NCBI RefSeq assembly: GCF_003432385.1
Contig: NZ_CP031841.1
Coordinates: 2,209,579-2,273,578 of the forward strand
Direction of reading: 5' to 3'
DNA: 64,000 nucleotides
From: Breoghania sp. L-A4
GTDB lineage: Bacteria > Pseudomonadota > Alphaproteobacteria > Rhizobiales > Stappiaceae
Shown: positions 17,029 through 26,556 of the stretch, piece by piece
Position numbering within the stretch: the stretch's first letter is position 1
How the letters are laid out: every line of letters starts with the position of its first letter
Notes under the pieces: model-generated
What the model was told of the DNA's origin: nothing
The model's database searches: none
What the model saw: the letters and a program-made list of their open reading frames with translations, nothing else
Translations under genes and position numbers: made by a program

Positions 17029-17907
17029 TCAAGCCTCCTCGATGCGGTCGCCGAACAGGCCCTGCGGGCGGATCAGCAGGATCAGGAACAGGGCGAGGAA
17101 GAAGGTCAGGGTCGACCACGTTGCGCCCGCGTAGGTGCCCACGAAGGCGGCGATGACGGCGAGCACCAGCGCGCCGACGACGGCGCCGGCGAGCTTGCCC
17201 ATGCCGCCCAGCACCACCAGCGACATCAGGATGGCGATCCATTCCCAATGCTTGGCGGGGAAGAACGAGAAGATGAAGGAGACCAGCGCTCCGGCCGCCC
17301 CCGCCAGCCCGATGCCGATGCCGAAGGTGATCAGCGACACGAAGCCGACGTTGACGCCCATCAGCTCCGCCGCCTCGCGGTTTTGCGTGGTGGCGCGAAT
17401 GGCGTAGCCGAAGCGGGTGTAGCGCAGGAAGGCCAGCAGCGCGGAGATCACGGCGATGGAGACGATGCCGGCGTAGAGCTGGCCGGTGGGAATGAACAGC
17501 TCGCCGATGAAGATCGCGTCGGTGGCGTAGGACGGCGAAGTGATGCGCTGGGTGTTGGAGAACAAAAAGCCCAGCGCGCCGTCAAAGCACAGCGCCACGG
17601 CGAAGGTCAGCAGCACCGTCATTTCCGAATATTTGGCGCTGGCGGCTTCCTTCTCGAAGATCAGCTTGTAGACGATGATGCCGACGCAGAACATCACGAT
17701 GGCCGAGATCGGCATCGAGACGATCGGATCCAGCCCGTAGAGCTTGAACAGCCAGTAGCTGACGTAGGCGCCGCCGATGATCATGATGGGATGGGCCAGG
17801 TTGACGATGCGCATGACGCCGAAGATCAGCGTCAGGCCCGAGGCCATCAGGGCGTAAACGCCGCCCAGCGCCAGCCCGAGAATGAGAATTTGAATCAGCT
17901 CGGTCAT
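17029..17907 (-). CDS. livH: ABC transporter permease, branched-chain amino acid type (LivH)
   Basis: This is the second permease of the same importer (292 aa, about eight membrane helices). It has the typical LivH opening ILILGLALGGVYALMASGLTLIFGVMRIVNLAHP, and the cytoplasmic loop GYAIRATTQNREAAELMGVNV that contacts the ATPases. I chose ATG 17907, where the family normally begins, rather than an extended frame from 18003. The order livK-livG-livF-livH-livM is preserved with very short spacers, so one transcript is likely. Confidence 0.9.
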   Translation of the reverse strand: MTELIQILILGLALGGVYALMASGLTLIFGVMRIVNLAHPIMIIGGAYVSYWLFKLYGLDPIVSMPISAIVMFCVGIIVYKLIFEKEAASAKYSEMTVLLTFAVALCFDGALGFLFSNTQRITSPSYATDAIFIGELFIPTGQLYAGIVSIAVISALLAFLRYTRFGYAIRATTQNREAAELMGVNVGFVSLITFGIGIGLAGAAGALVSFIFSFFPAKHWEWIAILMSLVVLGGMGKLAGAVVGALVLAVIAAFVGTYAGATWSTLTFFLALFLILLIRPQGLFGDRIEEA

Positions 17908-17923
17908 TGTTGTCCCGATCGCT

Positions 17924-18676
17924 TCAGGCAGCCGCAGCGGACTTGCCGAGATAGAGTTCCTGGATGCGCGGGTCGTCGAGCACCTGGCGCGCCGGTCCCT
18001 CAAACAACGTCGTGCCCAGGTCGAGCACGGTGCCCCAGTCGGAATTCTTCAGCCCGACGATGGCGTTCTGCTCCACCAGGATCACCGTCATGCCGCGATC
18101 GCGCAGCATGTGCATGATCGCGAACATCTGCTCGACGATCTGCGGGGCGAGGCCCAGCGAGGGCTCGTCGAGCATGACGATCTGCGGCTCGATGATCAGC
18201 GTGCGGGCCATCGCCAGCATCTGCTGCTGGCCGCCGGACATGGTGCCGGCGTGCTGGTGGGCGCGTTCGCGCAGGATCGGGAACTGCTCGAGCACGGATT
18301 CGATGCGCTCCTCGAGCTGGGCCTTGTCCTCCAGCACATAGCCGCCCATGCGCAGGTTCTCGCGCACGGTCATCTTCGGAAACAGCGCGCGCTCCTGCGG
18401 CACGAAGCAGATGCCCTTGCGCAGCACCTCGTCGGGGCGCAGTCCGTCGATGCGTTCGCCCTTGAACCGGATCTCGCCGGTGCGCAGCGGCAGCATGCCG
18501 ACGATGGCCTTGAGCAGCGTCGACTTGCCCGCGCCGTTGGGCCCGATGATGCATTGCACCTGGCCCGGCGCCACGGTCAGGTTGGCGCCGTTGAGGATGG
18601 CCGGGCCGCGGCCGTAGCCGGCGGTGACATTGGTGACTTCCAGAAGGGGCACGTCCGCCTTGGCCTGCTCAGACAT
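17924..18676 (-). CDS. livF: ABC transporter ATP-binding protein LivF
   Basis: This is one of the two cytoplasmic ATPases of the importer (250 aa). The Walker A is GPNGAGKST, the Q loop lies in CFVPQERALFP, the signature is MSGGQQQMLAMAR, the Walker B is IVMLDEPSLGLAP, and the switch is VEQN in place of the more usual His, which is normal for LivF. ATG 18676 overlaps the end of livG by 8 bases, pointing to translational coupling. Confidence 0.92.
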   Translation of the reverse strand: MSEQAKADVPLLEVTNVTAGYGRGPAILNGANLTVAPGQVQCIIGPNGAGKSTLLKAIVGMLPLRTGEIRFKGERIDGLRPDEVLRKGICFVPQERALFPKMTVRENLRMGGYVLEDKAQLEERIESVLEQFPILRERAHQHAGTMSGGQQQMLAMARTLIIEPQIVMLDEPSLGLAPQIVEQMFAIMHMLRDRGMTVILVEQNAIVGLKNSDWGTVLDLGTTLFEGPARQVLDDPRIQELYLGKSAAAA

Positions 18677-19445
18677 GGGCCGCCTCCATGGTCGCCGCCG
18701 CGGCGTGCTGGTCCGCATGCCCGCCGCCGAGATAGGCCTCAAGCACGGCCGGGTCGGACTGAACAGCCTCGGGCGTGCCTTCCGCGATCACCTGGCCGTG
18801 CGCCATCACCACGACCTTGTGCGACAGGCTCATCACCAGCTCCATGTTGTGCTCGACGATCAGCACCGTCAGGCCGCGTTCGTTGAGCTTGCGGATGTGG
18901 TCGACGATCTCGCGCAGCAGGCGCGGGTTGACGCCGCCGGCGGGCTCGTCGAGCAGGATGATTTTCGGATCGGACATCAGCAGGGCGCCGAAATCCATCA
19001 GCTTCTTCTGGCCGTAGGAGAGGTTGGAAGTCTCCTCGTGCGCCAGCCGGGTGATGCCGAGGAACTCCAGGATCTCCATCGCCTTGTCGCGCTCCGCCGC
19101 CGAGATGGCGGGCCCGAACAGGGACCGGATTCCCGAGGTCTTGCTCTGCACGACGAGATTTTCCAGCACGCTCAGATCCTCGAGATTGCGGGTGATCTGG
19201 AACGTGCGGCTCAATCCGCGGTGGGTGACCTGATGGGTCTTGAGTGTGTCGATGCGCTTGCCGCCCAGCCAGACCTCGCCGCTCGTCGGCGTGAGTGTCT
19301 TGGAGATGCAATTGAAGGCGGTGGTCTTGCCGGCCCCATTGGGGCCGATCAGCGCGGTGATGGAACCTTCCTCGACCGAAAAAGTGCAGTTGTCGACGGC
19401 ACGAATTCCGCCGAAGTGCTTGGAGAGGTTACGCACTTCGAGCAT
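18669..19445 (-). CDS. livG: ABC transporter ATP-binding protein LivG
   Basis: This is the partner ATPase of LivF (258 aa). It shows Walker A GPNGAGKTT, the LivG-type segment THRGLSRTFQITRNLEDLSV, the signature LSYGQKKLMDFG, Walker B IILLDEPAGGVNP and the switch His in VEHNMELVMSL. It starts at 19445, 127 bases after the repaired livK stop. The C-terminus is a short Ala/His-rich tail. Confidence 0.92.
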   Translation of the reverse strand: MLEVRNLSKHFGGIRAVDNCTFSVEEGSITALIGPNGAGKTTAFNCISKTLTPTSGEVWLGGKRIDTLKTHQVTHRGLSRTFQITRNLEDLSVLENLVVQSKTSGIRSLFGPAISAAERDKAMEILEFLGITRLAHEETSNLSYGQKKLMDFGALLMSDPKIILLDEPAGGVNPRLLREIVDHIRKLNERGLTVLIVEHNMELVMSLSHKVVVMAHGQVIAEGTPEAVQSDPAVLEAYLGGGHADQHAAAATMEAAHV

Positions 19446-19572
19446 TTGCTCATCTGCTCCGTGGTGAGAGGGGACGGGGCGGGCTGCCGGCGGGATATCC
19501 CGCCGGCGCCTCGGTCACCGCGGCGGGCGCGCGAGGCGCCCGTGCCGCTGCATCACGCCCGGATGACCCGGG

Positions 19573-20855
19573 TTACCATTGGGGTTTCGGATGGACGATC
19601 TCGGAGACGCCCTCGAATTCCCCTTCGGGTAGATGAAGTTCAGGTTGCCGTCCTGCCACTGGGCCATGATGAAGGGCCGGTCGATCGGCAGGCCGCGCTC
19701 GTCCCAGGCAAACGGCCCGAGAACCGTGCGCACCGGTTCGTCCTTGGTGCGGGCGTGCAGCCACTCGCTCAACTTGGCGTTGTCGGTGGTGCCGGTGGCC
19801 CGGATCGCCTGCTCCATGCCCTGGCACACGGCGAAGGGGATGGCGGAGTCTTCATCCGCGACCTTGCCGTATTTCGCCTTGAAGGCGTCCAGGAACTGCT
19901 GGTTGGAGTAGACCTCGCCGTTGAGCGAGCCCAAGAACGGCACGGCCTCGTGCCATGACGAGTGCATCATGATGCCTTCGGCAGCGTCGCCGACGCCCTC
20001 ATGGAATTCCGTCTGGGTGCCCTGGCTGAGATACAGCAGCTTGATGTCCGCCTGGACGGTCTTCAGCGCGCGCGTGAGCTGCACGGCTTCCTCCGCCGAT
20101 GCGGTGAGGCCGACCACCAGATCCGCGCCGGAGCGCTTGATCGAGTTGGCGAGGTTCAGCCAGTCCGAGAAGCCTTCTTCGGGCCATGTCTCGGTGTAGG
20201 CGACCTCGATGCCGGCGTCCTTCAGGTAGCCCGGCGCCAGATCGGCGACGAGTTCGCCCGAACCGGGGCTCTTGACCTGCTCGCCGAGGAAGCCCGCGGC
20301 GATGGCGTTGGCGAAGAAGTCGTCCGCATGCACCAGGGCCGCCTTCTTGGGCATCTGGCCGGCGGGAACGAGATCCCCGATCACGTTGGTCAGCGTCGCG
20401 CCGACATACTCAGCGGCGTTCTGCTGGAAATAGAAGGCGTGCTTCAGGCCCTGCGCCCAGATGCGCAGCGCGCCGCCTGCGGGGACCGGATGCACCATGC
20501 CGTATTTTTCCAGAACCGAGGAAATCGGAAAGGTCAGCTTGGACGAGAACGTACCGAAGATCACGTCCGCCTTGGTGACGTTGATCAGCCGCTCGGCCTG
20601 GTTGATCGCGGTTTCCGTGTCGGAGCGGTTGTCGGAGATGATCAGCTCGATCTGGCGGTCGAGAATGCCGCCCTTGGCGTTGATCTCGTCGACGCAGAGC
20701 TCATAGCCTTCCTTGTGCTTCTGGCCCGAGACCGAGAAGTTGCCGGTGAGCGGCAGCGAAGCGCCGATCTTGATCGGGTCGGCAGCCTGCGCCGGCATGG
20801 CCAGAAATGCCGAGGCGACAAGGCCGTAGAAAAGCTTGTTCGTCATGGTTGTCAT
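19573..20855 (-). CDS. livK: ABC transporter substrate-binding protein, LivK type (C-terminal frameshift as sequenced)
   Basis: This is the periplasmic receptor of the importer (about 427 aa). Its signal peptide (MTTMTNKLFYGLVASAFLAMPAQA) is followed by the family opening IKIGASLPLTGNFSVSGQ and LIISDNRSDTETA. Near the end the frame breaks in the C run 19620-19623. With one more base the protein ends naturally (FIYPKGEFEGVSEIV, then HPKPQW and a stop at 19573). As sequenced it would run on to 19515 with an unrelated Arg/Pro-rich tail. GGAGGA precedes ATG 20855. A perfect LacI-type operator lies 15 bases upstream of the start codon, so repression by the 1455-2501 regulator is likely. Confidence 0.85.
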
Positions 20856-20869
20856 ATCAGTTCCTCCCG

Positions 20870-20883
20870 TGCAATCGATTGCA
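20870..20883. promoter_or_regulatory. LacI-type operator in front of livK
   Basis: TGCAATCGATTGCA is identical to the inner 14 bp of the palindrome in the lacI promoter at 2597-2612. It lies immediately upstream of the livK ribosome-binding site, where a bound repressor would block transcription. Confidence 0.75.
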
Positions 20884-20910
20884 TGTCATTATTGTTTTGT
20901 AGACGAGTTA

Positions 20911-20924
20911 CGCAAACGATTGCA
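20911..20924. promoter_or_regulatory. Secondary LacI-type operator upstream of livK
   Basis: CGCAAACGATTGCA matches the perfect operator at 12 of 14 positions, with the central CG kept. It is 41 bp from the main site centre to centre. A main site plus a weaker neighbour is also seen at the lacI promoter. Confidence 0.5.
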
Positions 20925-21080
20925 TAGGAGGATGCAACGGACGCGACGGCGCGTCAAGGGTCGGGGGGAGGCGAGGGAGAAAAAACGAAAATGGTGCTTG
21001 GGCGGTATTTCAATAGGTGAAAAACGCGGCCGGAAAAAGCGGGCTGGCCCGGCGTGATCGCGGTCCAGCCGGCGCGTCGA

Positions 21081-21704
21081 TCAGTCCCGCTCGACGACCA
21101 GTTTCACAGCCAGACCGGCGAGCAGCCCGCCGCCGATCCACCGGAACCACCGGCGCCGGGAGGCCTTCAGGGCGTCGAGTGAGCCCGCCTTGGCGACAAT
21201 CGCCACGAAGGCGAGATCGACGGCCAGGAAAATCATGTTCGTCACCGCACCGAGCAGCAGGATCTGCGTCTGAGGCGCGAAGGCGCCGTCGCGGGACACG
21301 AACAGGAGAGGGAAACCGGCGAAGAACACGGACGTGCGCGGATTGAACAGCACCAGCGCGAAGCCGCGCCGCGTGGCACCCATGTTACGCAGCGTCTCGG
21401 TGCCTGCACGCGCGTCATCGCCCGTCGCGACCGTGCGATAGGCCAGCCACAGCAGCCAGGCCGCCGCCGCCCATTTGAGTGCGGTCAGCACCTCGGGGAC
21501 GACCTGCACCACCACACTCAGCCCGAATGCCGCCAGCGCAATATGCGGCCAAGCGCCCAGGTGCAGCCCAAAAGCGGTCTTCCAGCCACTGAGCCGGTCG
21601 CCGCGCAAGGTTTCACTGGCCAGGAGCAGGAAGTTCGGCCCTGGCTCGAGCGCGCACAGCACAGAGGCGCCGGCGAAAATGGCTAAAGTGGCGAGATCCG
21701 GCAT
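21081..21704 (-). CDS. LysE/RhtB-family exporter
   Basis: This inner-membrane exporter of amino acids or related metabolites has 207 aa and about six hydrophobic segments. The family signature is near the N-terminus (LCALEPGPNFLLLASETLRG), and the middle has GFALVLFNPRTSVFFAGFP. GGGAGG precedes ATG 21704, which is 18 bases after the iorB stop, so it is very likely the last gene of the iorAB operon. By context it may export an aromatic amino acid or a breakdown product. The substrate is inferred, not shown. Confidence 0.85.
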   Translation of the reverse strand: MPDLATLAIFAGASVLCALEPGPNFLLLASETLRGDRLSGWKTAFGLHLGAWPHIALAAFGLSVVVQVVPEVLTALKWAAAAWLLWLAYRTVATGDDARAGTETLRNMGATRRGFALVLFNPRTSVFFAGFPLLFVSRDGAFAPQTQILLLGAVTNMIFLAVDLAFVAIVAKAGSLDALKASRRRWFRWIGGGLLAGLAVKLVVERD

Positions 21705-21722
21705 GCGTGCCTCCCAGGCTAG

Positions 21723-23152
21723 CTAGCCAATAGACGCTAGCACACCCGCGATCGCACCCTTCAACTGGGCGGCGGGATCTTCCACTCCGGTGGGCGAGCG
21801 CAGCACCGGCTGAACCAGATCGTCCACCAGCGTCTTGTAGCTTTTCTGGCCGCGCCGGTAGGTGTCGCCGTAGCCCTTGACGATGCGCGCGAGATCCGCC
21901 GTCTGCATGGCGAAGTCATGGCTCACCACACGCGCCGAGCACACAAGCGCCAGCCAGTCGTCAATCGCCTCGCGTTCCTCGGCGAAACGCATCGTGCGCG
22001 GTCGCCACGGCTTGAGCTTGGCGAGCAGCCAGATGCGCAGGAAGCCGGAGATGGTCATCGTGCGCACCTTCATGCCGAAATGCGCCGTGTCCCGGATGCC
22101 CTTGCGGTCCGCCCAGGCAAGCAGGGCGCGGCCCCATGAGGGGGCAGCATGTCGGCCAGCTCCGGGATGCCGGGCTTGAAGAAGTCGATCAGCTCGATCG
22201 GCTGGCCGGGTTCGGCGCGGATGTCGTTGCGCACCCGCTCCAGCCGGCTGGCGCGGATCTTCAGTTGCGCGACGCGGATGATATCCTCGAACGACATGCG
22301 TACGGCGAGGTGCCGGGCGACTTCACGCATCAGCACCGGGTCGTCGGAAAACCGCTCGAGCCGCGACAGATACAGATTCGCGTAGGCGGCGTTCTGATAA
22401 TCGACGAGACGGGCAACGCCGATGCGAATCACGTCTCGCGCCTCTTCCGGCATGGAGGCGATTCGCGCATCAAGGGAACGGGCGACGGCGGGCGCCGGCA
22501 GCGCCGCGCCTGCATCCGTTTTGGCAATTTCGGGTGTCGTGCCCTTGGCGGTGGCGTAGCCCGCGTCAAATCCCTTGAGGTTGCGCGCCACGGCGATGCC
22601 GCCCGCCTCGATGGCCCCGCGCAGGGCCTCGCGCGGGATCGGCAGCAGCTCGAGCGCCGCCACCGCGCCCAGCAGCACCGCGTTGATCGGACTTCCCGCG
22701 GCGCGCGCAATGGCGGCCGCGTCGAACAGGAAGCGATCGCGCGAGCCCTTTTCCGCCGCCCGCATGAGAGCGGCGGCATCGGCCCGGCCATCGCCGCGCG
22801 TCAGTTTCTCGTTGGTGGTCAGCACCCGGTGGGTGGAGGCCAGCAGAAAGGTGCGGTCGCCCGCCACATAGCCGCGCTCGGCCATGCGCACGGCCTCCAG
22901 CAGCTCACTGGCGACGACCACGTCGACATCGCCGGAAACCGGCATCAAGGCGAAGATCGGATCGCCCTGACTGTCGGCCTCGTCCGCCACCTCGATGTAG
23001 TAGGTGGTGGCTCCGGTCCGCTGGGCGACGCCAGGCACCGAGGTGGCCTGCGCCTTCAGGCCCGCGGCCGCCGCGGCGCCGACGATCCAGTTGGTGAGTA
23101 CGCCGCCGCCTTCGCCGCCGAGCGCCGCGATCATGAATCGGGTGGTGGTCAT
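21723..23152 (-). CDS. iorB: Indolepyruvate oxidoreductase subunit beta, long form (frameshifted as sequenced)
   Basis: This is the gamma/beta-type subunit of the 2-oxoacid:ferredoxin oxidoreductase that decarboxylates indolepyruvate and other arylpyruvates to acyl-CoA. The N-terminal 2-oxoacid oxidoreductase domain begins FMIAALGGEGGGVLTNWIVG, with VPGVAQRTGATTYYIE and MPVSGDVDVVVASELLEA. The second half is the extra domain found in the long alphaproteobacterial form. The frame breaks in the G run 22140-22144. One added base continues it (LPPSWGRALLAWADRKGIRD) into the frame that ends at 21723, giving 476 aa. It overlaps the iorA stop by one base (TGATG). Confidence 0.82.
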
Positions 23153-25284
23153 CAGGCAGCCTCCGCCAGCGCGCCGATGACCTTGGAGCGCACCTTGTAG
23201 AGAAGGCGCTCGAAGGGACCGGCGTTGTAGATGCGCGATGCGCGGTAGAACGAGGGGCAGAGAACGGCGGCATGGGCCATCTCGCCGCACAGGCCGCAGG
23301 CGACGCAATCCTGCTGCACATGGGCGATCGGGTCGGAGCGCAGCGGGTCGGGGTTGGGGATCACGGTCAGCGTCGGGCAGCCGGACAGGCGGATGCAGGA
23401 GTGATCGCCGGTACAGACCTCCTCGTCGACGCCGAACTTGGCCTGCTCGACGCGACGGCCTTCCTTCATCGCCTTGGCCTTTTCGCCGCGCTCGCGCCGC
23501 TGGCGCGCCAGCATGCATTCACCGTCCGCGATGATGACCTTGAGACCCTTCTCCGCCGTGGTGAAGGCATCCTTCAGCGTCTTGACCATGGTCTCCACCG
23601 AATAGGTGCGCACGGTACGGATCCATTTGACACCCAGCGTCTCCAGCGAGCGCTTGATGTCGGAGTCGGTGCCGAAGACCGCGCTGTCCTTGTGGCTGGA
23701 GGGCAGGAACTGCTGCCCGGTGGCCGAGGAATAGCCGTTCTGCATGATCAGCAGGACGCCGTCGCCGCGATTGTAGAGGTTGGAGGTGACGCCGGTCTGG
23801 ATGCCGTTGTGCCAGAAGCCGCCGTCGCCCATGATCGCCAGCGTGTGGCGCTGCTGCATCGCTTCCACGGCGGCGTTCGAGGCCAGCGACATGCCGTATC
23901 CGAGGATCGAATTGCCCTGGTTGAACGGCGCGAAGGTGCCAAATGCGTGGCAGCCGATATCGGCGGCCACATGCACCTTGCCGATGGTCTTTTCCGCAAG
24001 CTTGATGGCGCCGAAAACCGGCCGTTCCGGGCAGCCGGTGCAGAAGCCGGGCGGGCGCGGGGGAAGCTGAATGTCGGAGACCGCGCGCGCGGTCCGCGTC
24101 ACGTAGTCCATCCGCTCGGCCCGCGTCCGGGCGGAATCCACGTCCAGCTCGGGCGCGCCGAGCTCGGTGAAGAAGCGGCCCAGGCATTCCGCCAGAACCT
24201 CGCCGGTGTATTCGCCGGCCATCGGCAGATAGTTCTTGCCGTGCAGCTTGCCGGCGTAGCCGGCATCCACCAGCCAGCGCAGCATCTGCTGTTCCATGAA
24301 GGCGGGGTTGCCTTCCTCCATCACCAGCAGGTGGTCCTTGCCTTTCGAGAAGTCGACGATCTCGTCGGGCACCATCGGGAAGGTGACATTGAGGCAGAGG
24401 ATGTCGATGTCGGCGTTGCCGTGCTCGTCCGCCAGGCCGAGTTCGTGCAGTTGCCGCTGAACGGTGTTGTAGAGACCGCCCTGGATGATCAGGCCGATGC
24501 GGCTCGTCTTGCGGCCGGGCCATTGCTCGTTGAGCTTGTTGTCGCGCACGAAGTCCTGCGCAGCGGGAATGCGGTCGGTGACCTTCAGCGACTCCTGGGC
24601 GAACGTCACCGGCGGGTGGGCGAGCCGCTTGTATTCGAAGTGCGCGGGATCGGCGATCTTGTTGTGGGTGCCGAACTCCGACCGCTTGTTGTCGCGGGCG
24701 ACGAAGGAGCCCTGCACGTGACAGGCGCGGATGCGCAACTGCATCATCACCGGCATGTTGGAGGCTTCCGACAGCGCGAACGCCGTCTCCACCGCGTCCA
24801 CCATCGAGGTGAGATTGGGGCGCGGGTCCACCAGCGCGATGGTCGATTTCATGGCGAACGCGTAGGTGCGTTCCTGGATGACCGAGGCGCCTTCGCCGTA
24901 ATCCTCGCCGATGACGATCAGCGCGCCGCCCTTGACGCCGGCCGAGGCCAGATTGGACAGCGCGTCGGAGGCGACGTTGGTGCCGACGATGGATTTCCAG
25001 GTGACGGCGCCGCGCACCGGATAGTTGATGGAGGCCGCAAGCATGGCGGCGGCGGCGGCCTCGTTGGCGCAGCTTTCCACATGAACGCCCATTTCGTTCA
25101 TGTAGGGCGTGGCGGACACCAGCACGTCGAGCAGGTGGGAGACCGGCGCGCCCTGATAGCCGCCGACATAGGCGACGCCGGACTGCAGCAGCCCCTTGGT
25201 GATGGCCAGAATGCCCTCGCCGCGGAAACTCTCTCCTTCGCCCAAGCGCAACAGCTCGATTTCGCTGTCGAAACTCCGTTCCAT
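23152..25284 (-). CDS. iorA: Indolepyruvate oxidoreductase subunit alpha
   Basis: This is the large TPP- and FeS-containing subunit (710 aa) of indolepyruvate:ferredoxin oxidoreductase, acting in aromatic amino acid breakdown. It has an N-terminal pyrimidine-binding domain (YQGAPVSHLLDVL), a TPP-binding domain with GDGGFWHNGIQTG and a following NGYSSATGQQ, and near the C-terminus an FeS region with Cys in EEVCTGDHSCIRLSGCP and CVACGLCGEMAHAAVLCP. ATG 25284 is chosen because GGGAG lies just upstream and family members start near MERSF. The IclR regulator is 110 bases upstream in the same direction, suggesting joint expression. Confidence 0.9.
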   Translation of the reverse strand: MERSFDSEIELLRLGEGESFRGEGILAITKGLLQSGVAYVGGYQGAPVSHLLDVLVSATPYMNEMGVHVESCANEAAAAAMLAASINYPVRGAVTWKSIVGTNVASDALSNLASAGVKGGALIVIGEDYGEGASVIQERTYAFAMKSTIALVDPRPNLTSMVDAVETAFALSEASNMPVMMQLRIRACHVQGSFVARDNKRSEFGTHNKIADPAHFEYKRLAHPPVTFAQESLKVTDRIPAAQDFVRDNKLNEQWPGRKTSRIGLIIQGGLYNTVQRQLHELGLADEHGNADIDILCLNVTFPMVPDEIVDFSKGKDHLLVMEEGNPAFMEQQMLRWLVDAGYAGKLHGKNYLPMAGEYTGEVLAECLGRFFTELGAPELDVDSARTRAERMDYVTRTARAVSDIQLPPRPPGFCTGCPERPVFGAIKLAEKTIGKVHVAADIGCHAFGTFAPFNQGNSILGYGMSLASNAAVEAMQQRHTLAIMGDGGFWHNGIQTGVTSNLYNRGDGVLLIMQNGYSSATGQQFLPSSHKDSAVFGTDSDIKRSLETLGVKWIRTVRTYSVETMVKTLKDAFTTAEKGLKVIIADGECMLARQRRERGEKAKAMKEGRRVEQAKFGVDEEVCTGDHSCIRLSGCPTLTVIPNPDPLRSDPIAHVQQDCVACGLCGEMAHAAVLCPSFYRASRIYNAGPFERLLYKVRSKVIGALAEAA

Positions 25285-25393
25285 AGACTGCTCCCGTTTC
25301 AATGCGTGTTCCGGCCTGGCGATGTCCCGCAAGGAGCCCGCGGGCCGGAGGGTGGCGCGGCGGCCGGCGTCTTGGGGCGCCGGCCGCCGTGGA

Positions 25394-26170
25394 TCAGGTG
25401 TGACTTTGCTTGCTGTGGCCGTAGAGCGCCTGGTCGAGCCGCCTGGCGGCCTGGAACAGGACGGTCTTCGCCTCGGTAATGGCTTCGTTCGTCATGCGCG
25501 AGGTCGGCCCGTAGACGGAAAGGCTGGTGACGAGCGCGCCATCGCGCCCGCGCACGGGGATCGCCACGGTGCGCAGGCCTTCCTCGCGCTCCCCGTCGTT
25601 GACCGCGTAGCCCTGGGCGCGCACCGCCTGCAGCTCGCGCTCGAGCGTTTCGCGCCGGGTGATCGTGCGCTCGGTCATCGCCACGAAAGGCATCTCCGCC
25701 AGCACCTTGTCGAGCGTCTTGTCGTCGAGGCTGGCGAGCCACACCTTGCCGTGCGAGGTGCAATAGGGCTCCAGCCGCATGCCGGGGCGGACGTCGACGA
25801 ACAGGTGGCGGCGCGGCAGCGAGGTCGCCAGACAGACAACGGAATTGGTCTCGAAGATCGCCGCCATGGTGCCTTCGTTGATCGTCTCGACGATCCAGTC
25901 GAGCACCGGCTGCACGGCGTCGGCCAGCACCTTGTGCGAGGTCACGCGGCGGGCGAGATCGACGAACAAATGACCCAGCCGGTAGGTGCCGCGCGAGACC
26001 GGGACCAGGGCGCCGACGGATTCCAGCGAATGCAGGAAGCGGTGGGCCGTGACGTTGTTGAGATCCAGTTCGTGCGCCACGTCGCGCGCCGTGAGATGCG
26101 GCCTGTTCTCGGTGAACAGATCGAGGATCGCGAAGGCGCGGGCGACCGAGTTGTTGTGCTGTACCGCCAT
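25394..26170 (-). CDS. IclR-family transcriptional regulator
   Basis: This DNA-binding regulator (258 aa) has a winged HTH at about residues 8-65 (ARAFAILDLF, LTARDVAHELDLNNVTAHRFLHSLESVG) and an IclR effector domain behind it (PRRHLFVDVRPGMRLEPYCTSHGKVWLA and GYAVNDGEREEGLRTVAIPV). The typical end of the effector domain, ALVTSLSVYGP, is present. ATG 26170 has GGGAGGGG upstream. Upstream lies an inverted repeat that recurs in the dctP / hydroxyacid dehydrogenase intergenic region, so it probably controls itself, iorAB-lysE, the TRAP genes and the divergent pair. The effector may be an aromatic acid. Confidence 0.9.
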   Translation of the reverse strand: MAVQHNNSVARAFAILDLFTENRPHLTARDVAHELDLNNVTAHRFLHSLESVGALVPVSRGTYRLGHLFVDLARRVTSHKVLADAVQPVLDWIVETINEGTMAAIFETNSVVCLATSLPRRHLFVDVRPGMRLEPYCTSHGKVWLASLDDKTLDKVLAEMPFVAMTERTITRRETLERELQAVRAQGYAVNDGEREEGLRTVAIPVRGRDGALVTSLSVYGPTSRMTNEAITEAKTVLFQAARRLDQALYGHSKQSHT

Positions 26171-26369
26171 CAAGCCCCTCCCGTGGCCTGTTTCCCCGAC
26201 GCGCGGCGACGGATGCGCCCGTTGCGGACAGTTCCGCGTCGTGCGGTTCACGCGCCGGCTCGTCAAGGGCCGAATTCCAATGCGATCAGCGTCTCGCGGC
26301 GATCTGCACCCATCCCCGGATTCACGGATCAGGGATTGTCATTTTGGCCGATTGGCGAGGCAAGTCAAC

Positions 26370-26406
26370 CACTTATTGTAGTGACTATTTCAAATAGTGA
26401 AATAGT
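26370..26406. promoter_or_regulatory. Candidate IclR operator region upstream of iclR
   Basis: ACTATTTCA (26384-26392) and TGAAATAGT (26398-26406) form a perfect inverted repeat with a 5-bp spacer. Just before it stands CACTTATTGTAGTG (26370-26383). Both elements recur at 29810-29826 and 29891-29911. The site is about 215 bp upstream of the iclR start. The rest of the gap 26171-26507 shows no gene. Confidence 0.65.
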
Positions 26407-26507
26407 GTAACGGGCACTGGCGGCGCACTTTCATGCGCCGAAGCAGGGCCCGCCGGTGGGCGATGTGCGGGACCCGAACGGCGGCCCGCTGCCGCGCCCG
26501 CGCAACG

Positions 26508-26535
26508 AAAAAGGGCCGGCGCGAACGCCGGCCCT
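26508..26535 (-). terminator. Rho-independent terminator after dctM
   Basis: Read on the minus strand, AGGGCCGGCG and CGCCGGCCCT form a long stem followed by TTTTT. It lies just after the dctM stop codon and separates the TRAP operon from iclR. Confidence 0.85.
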
Positions 26536-26556
26536 GGAGGCTTCTCCGCGCCGGCG

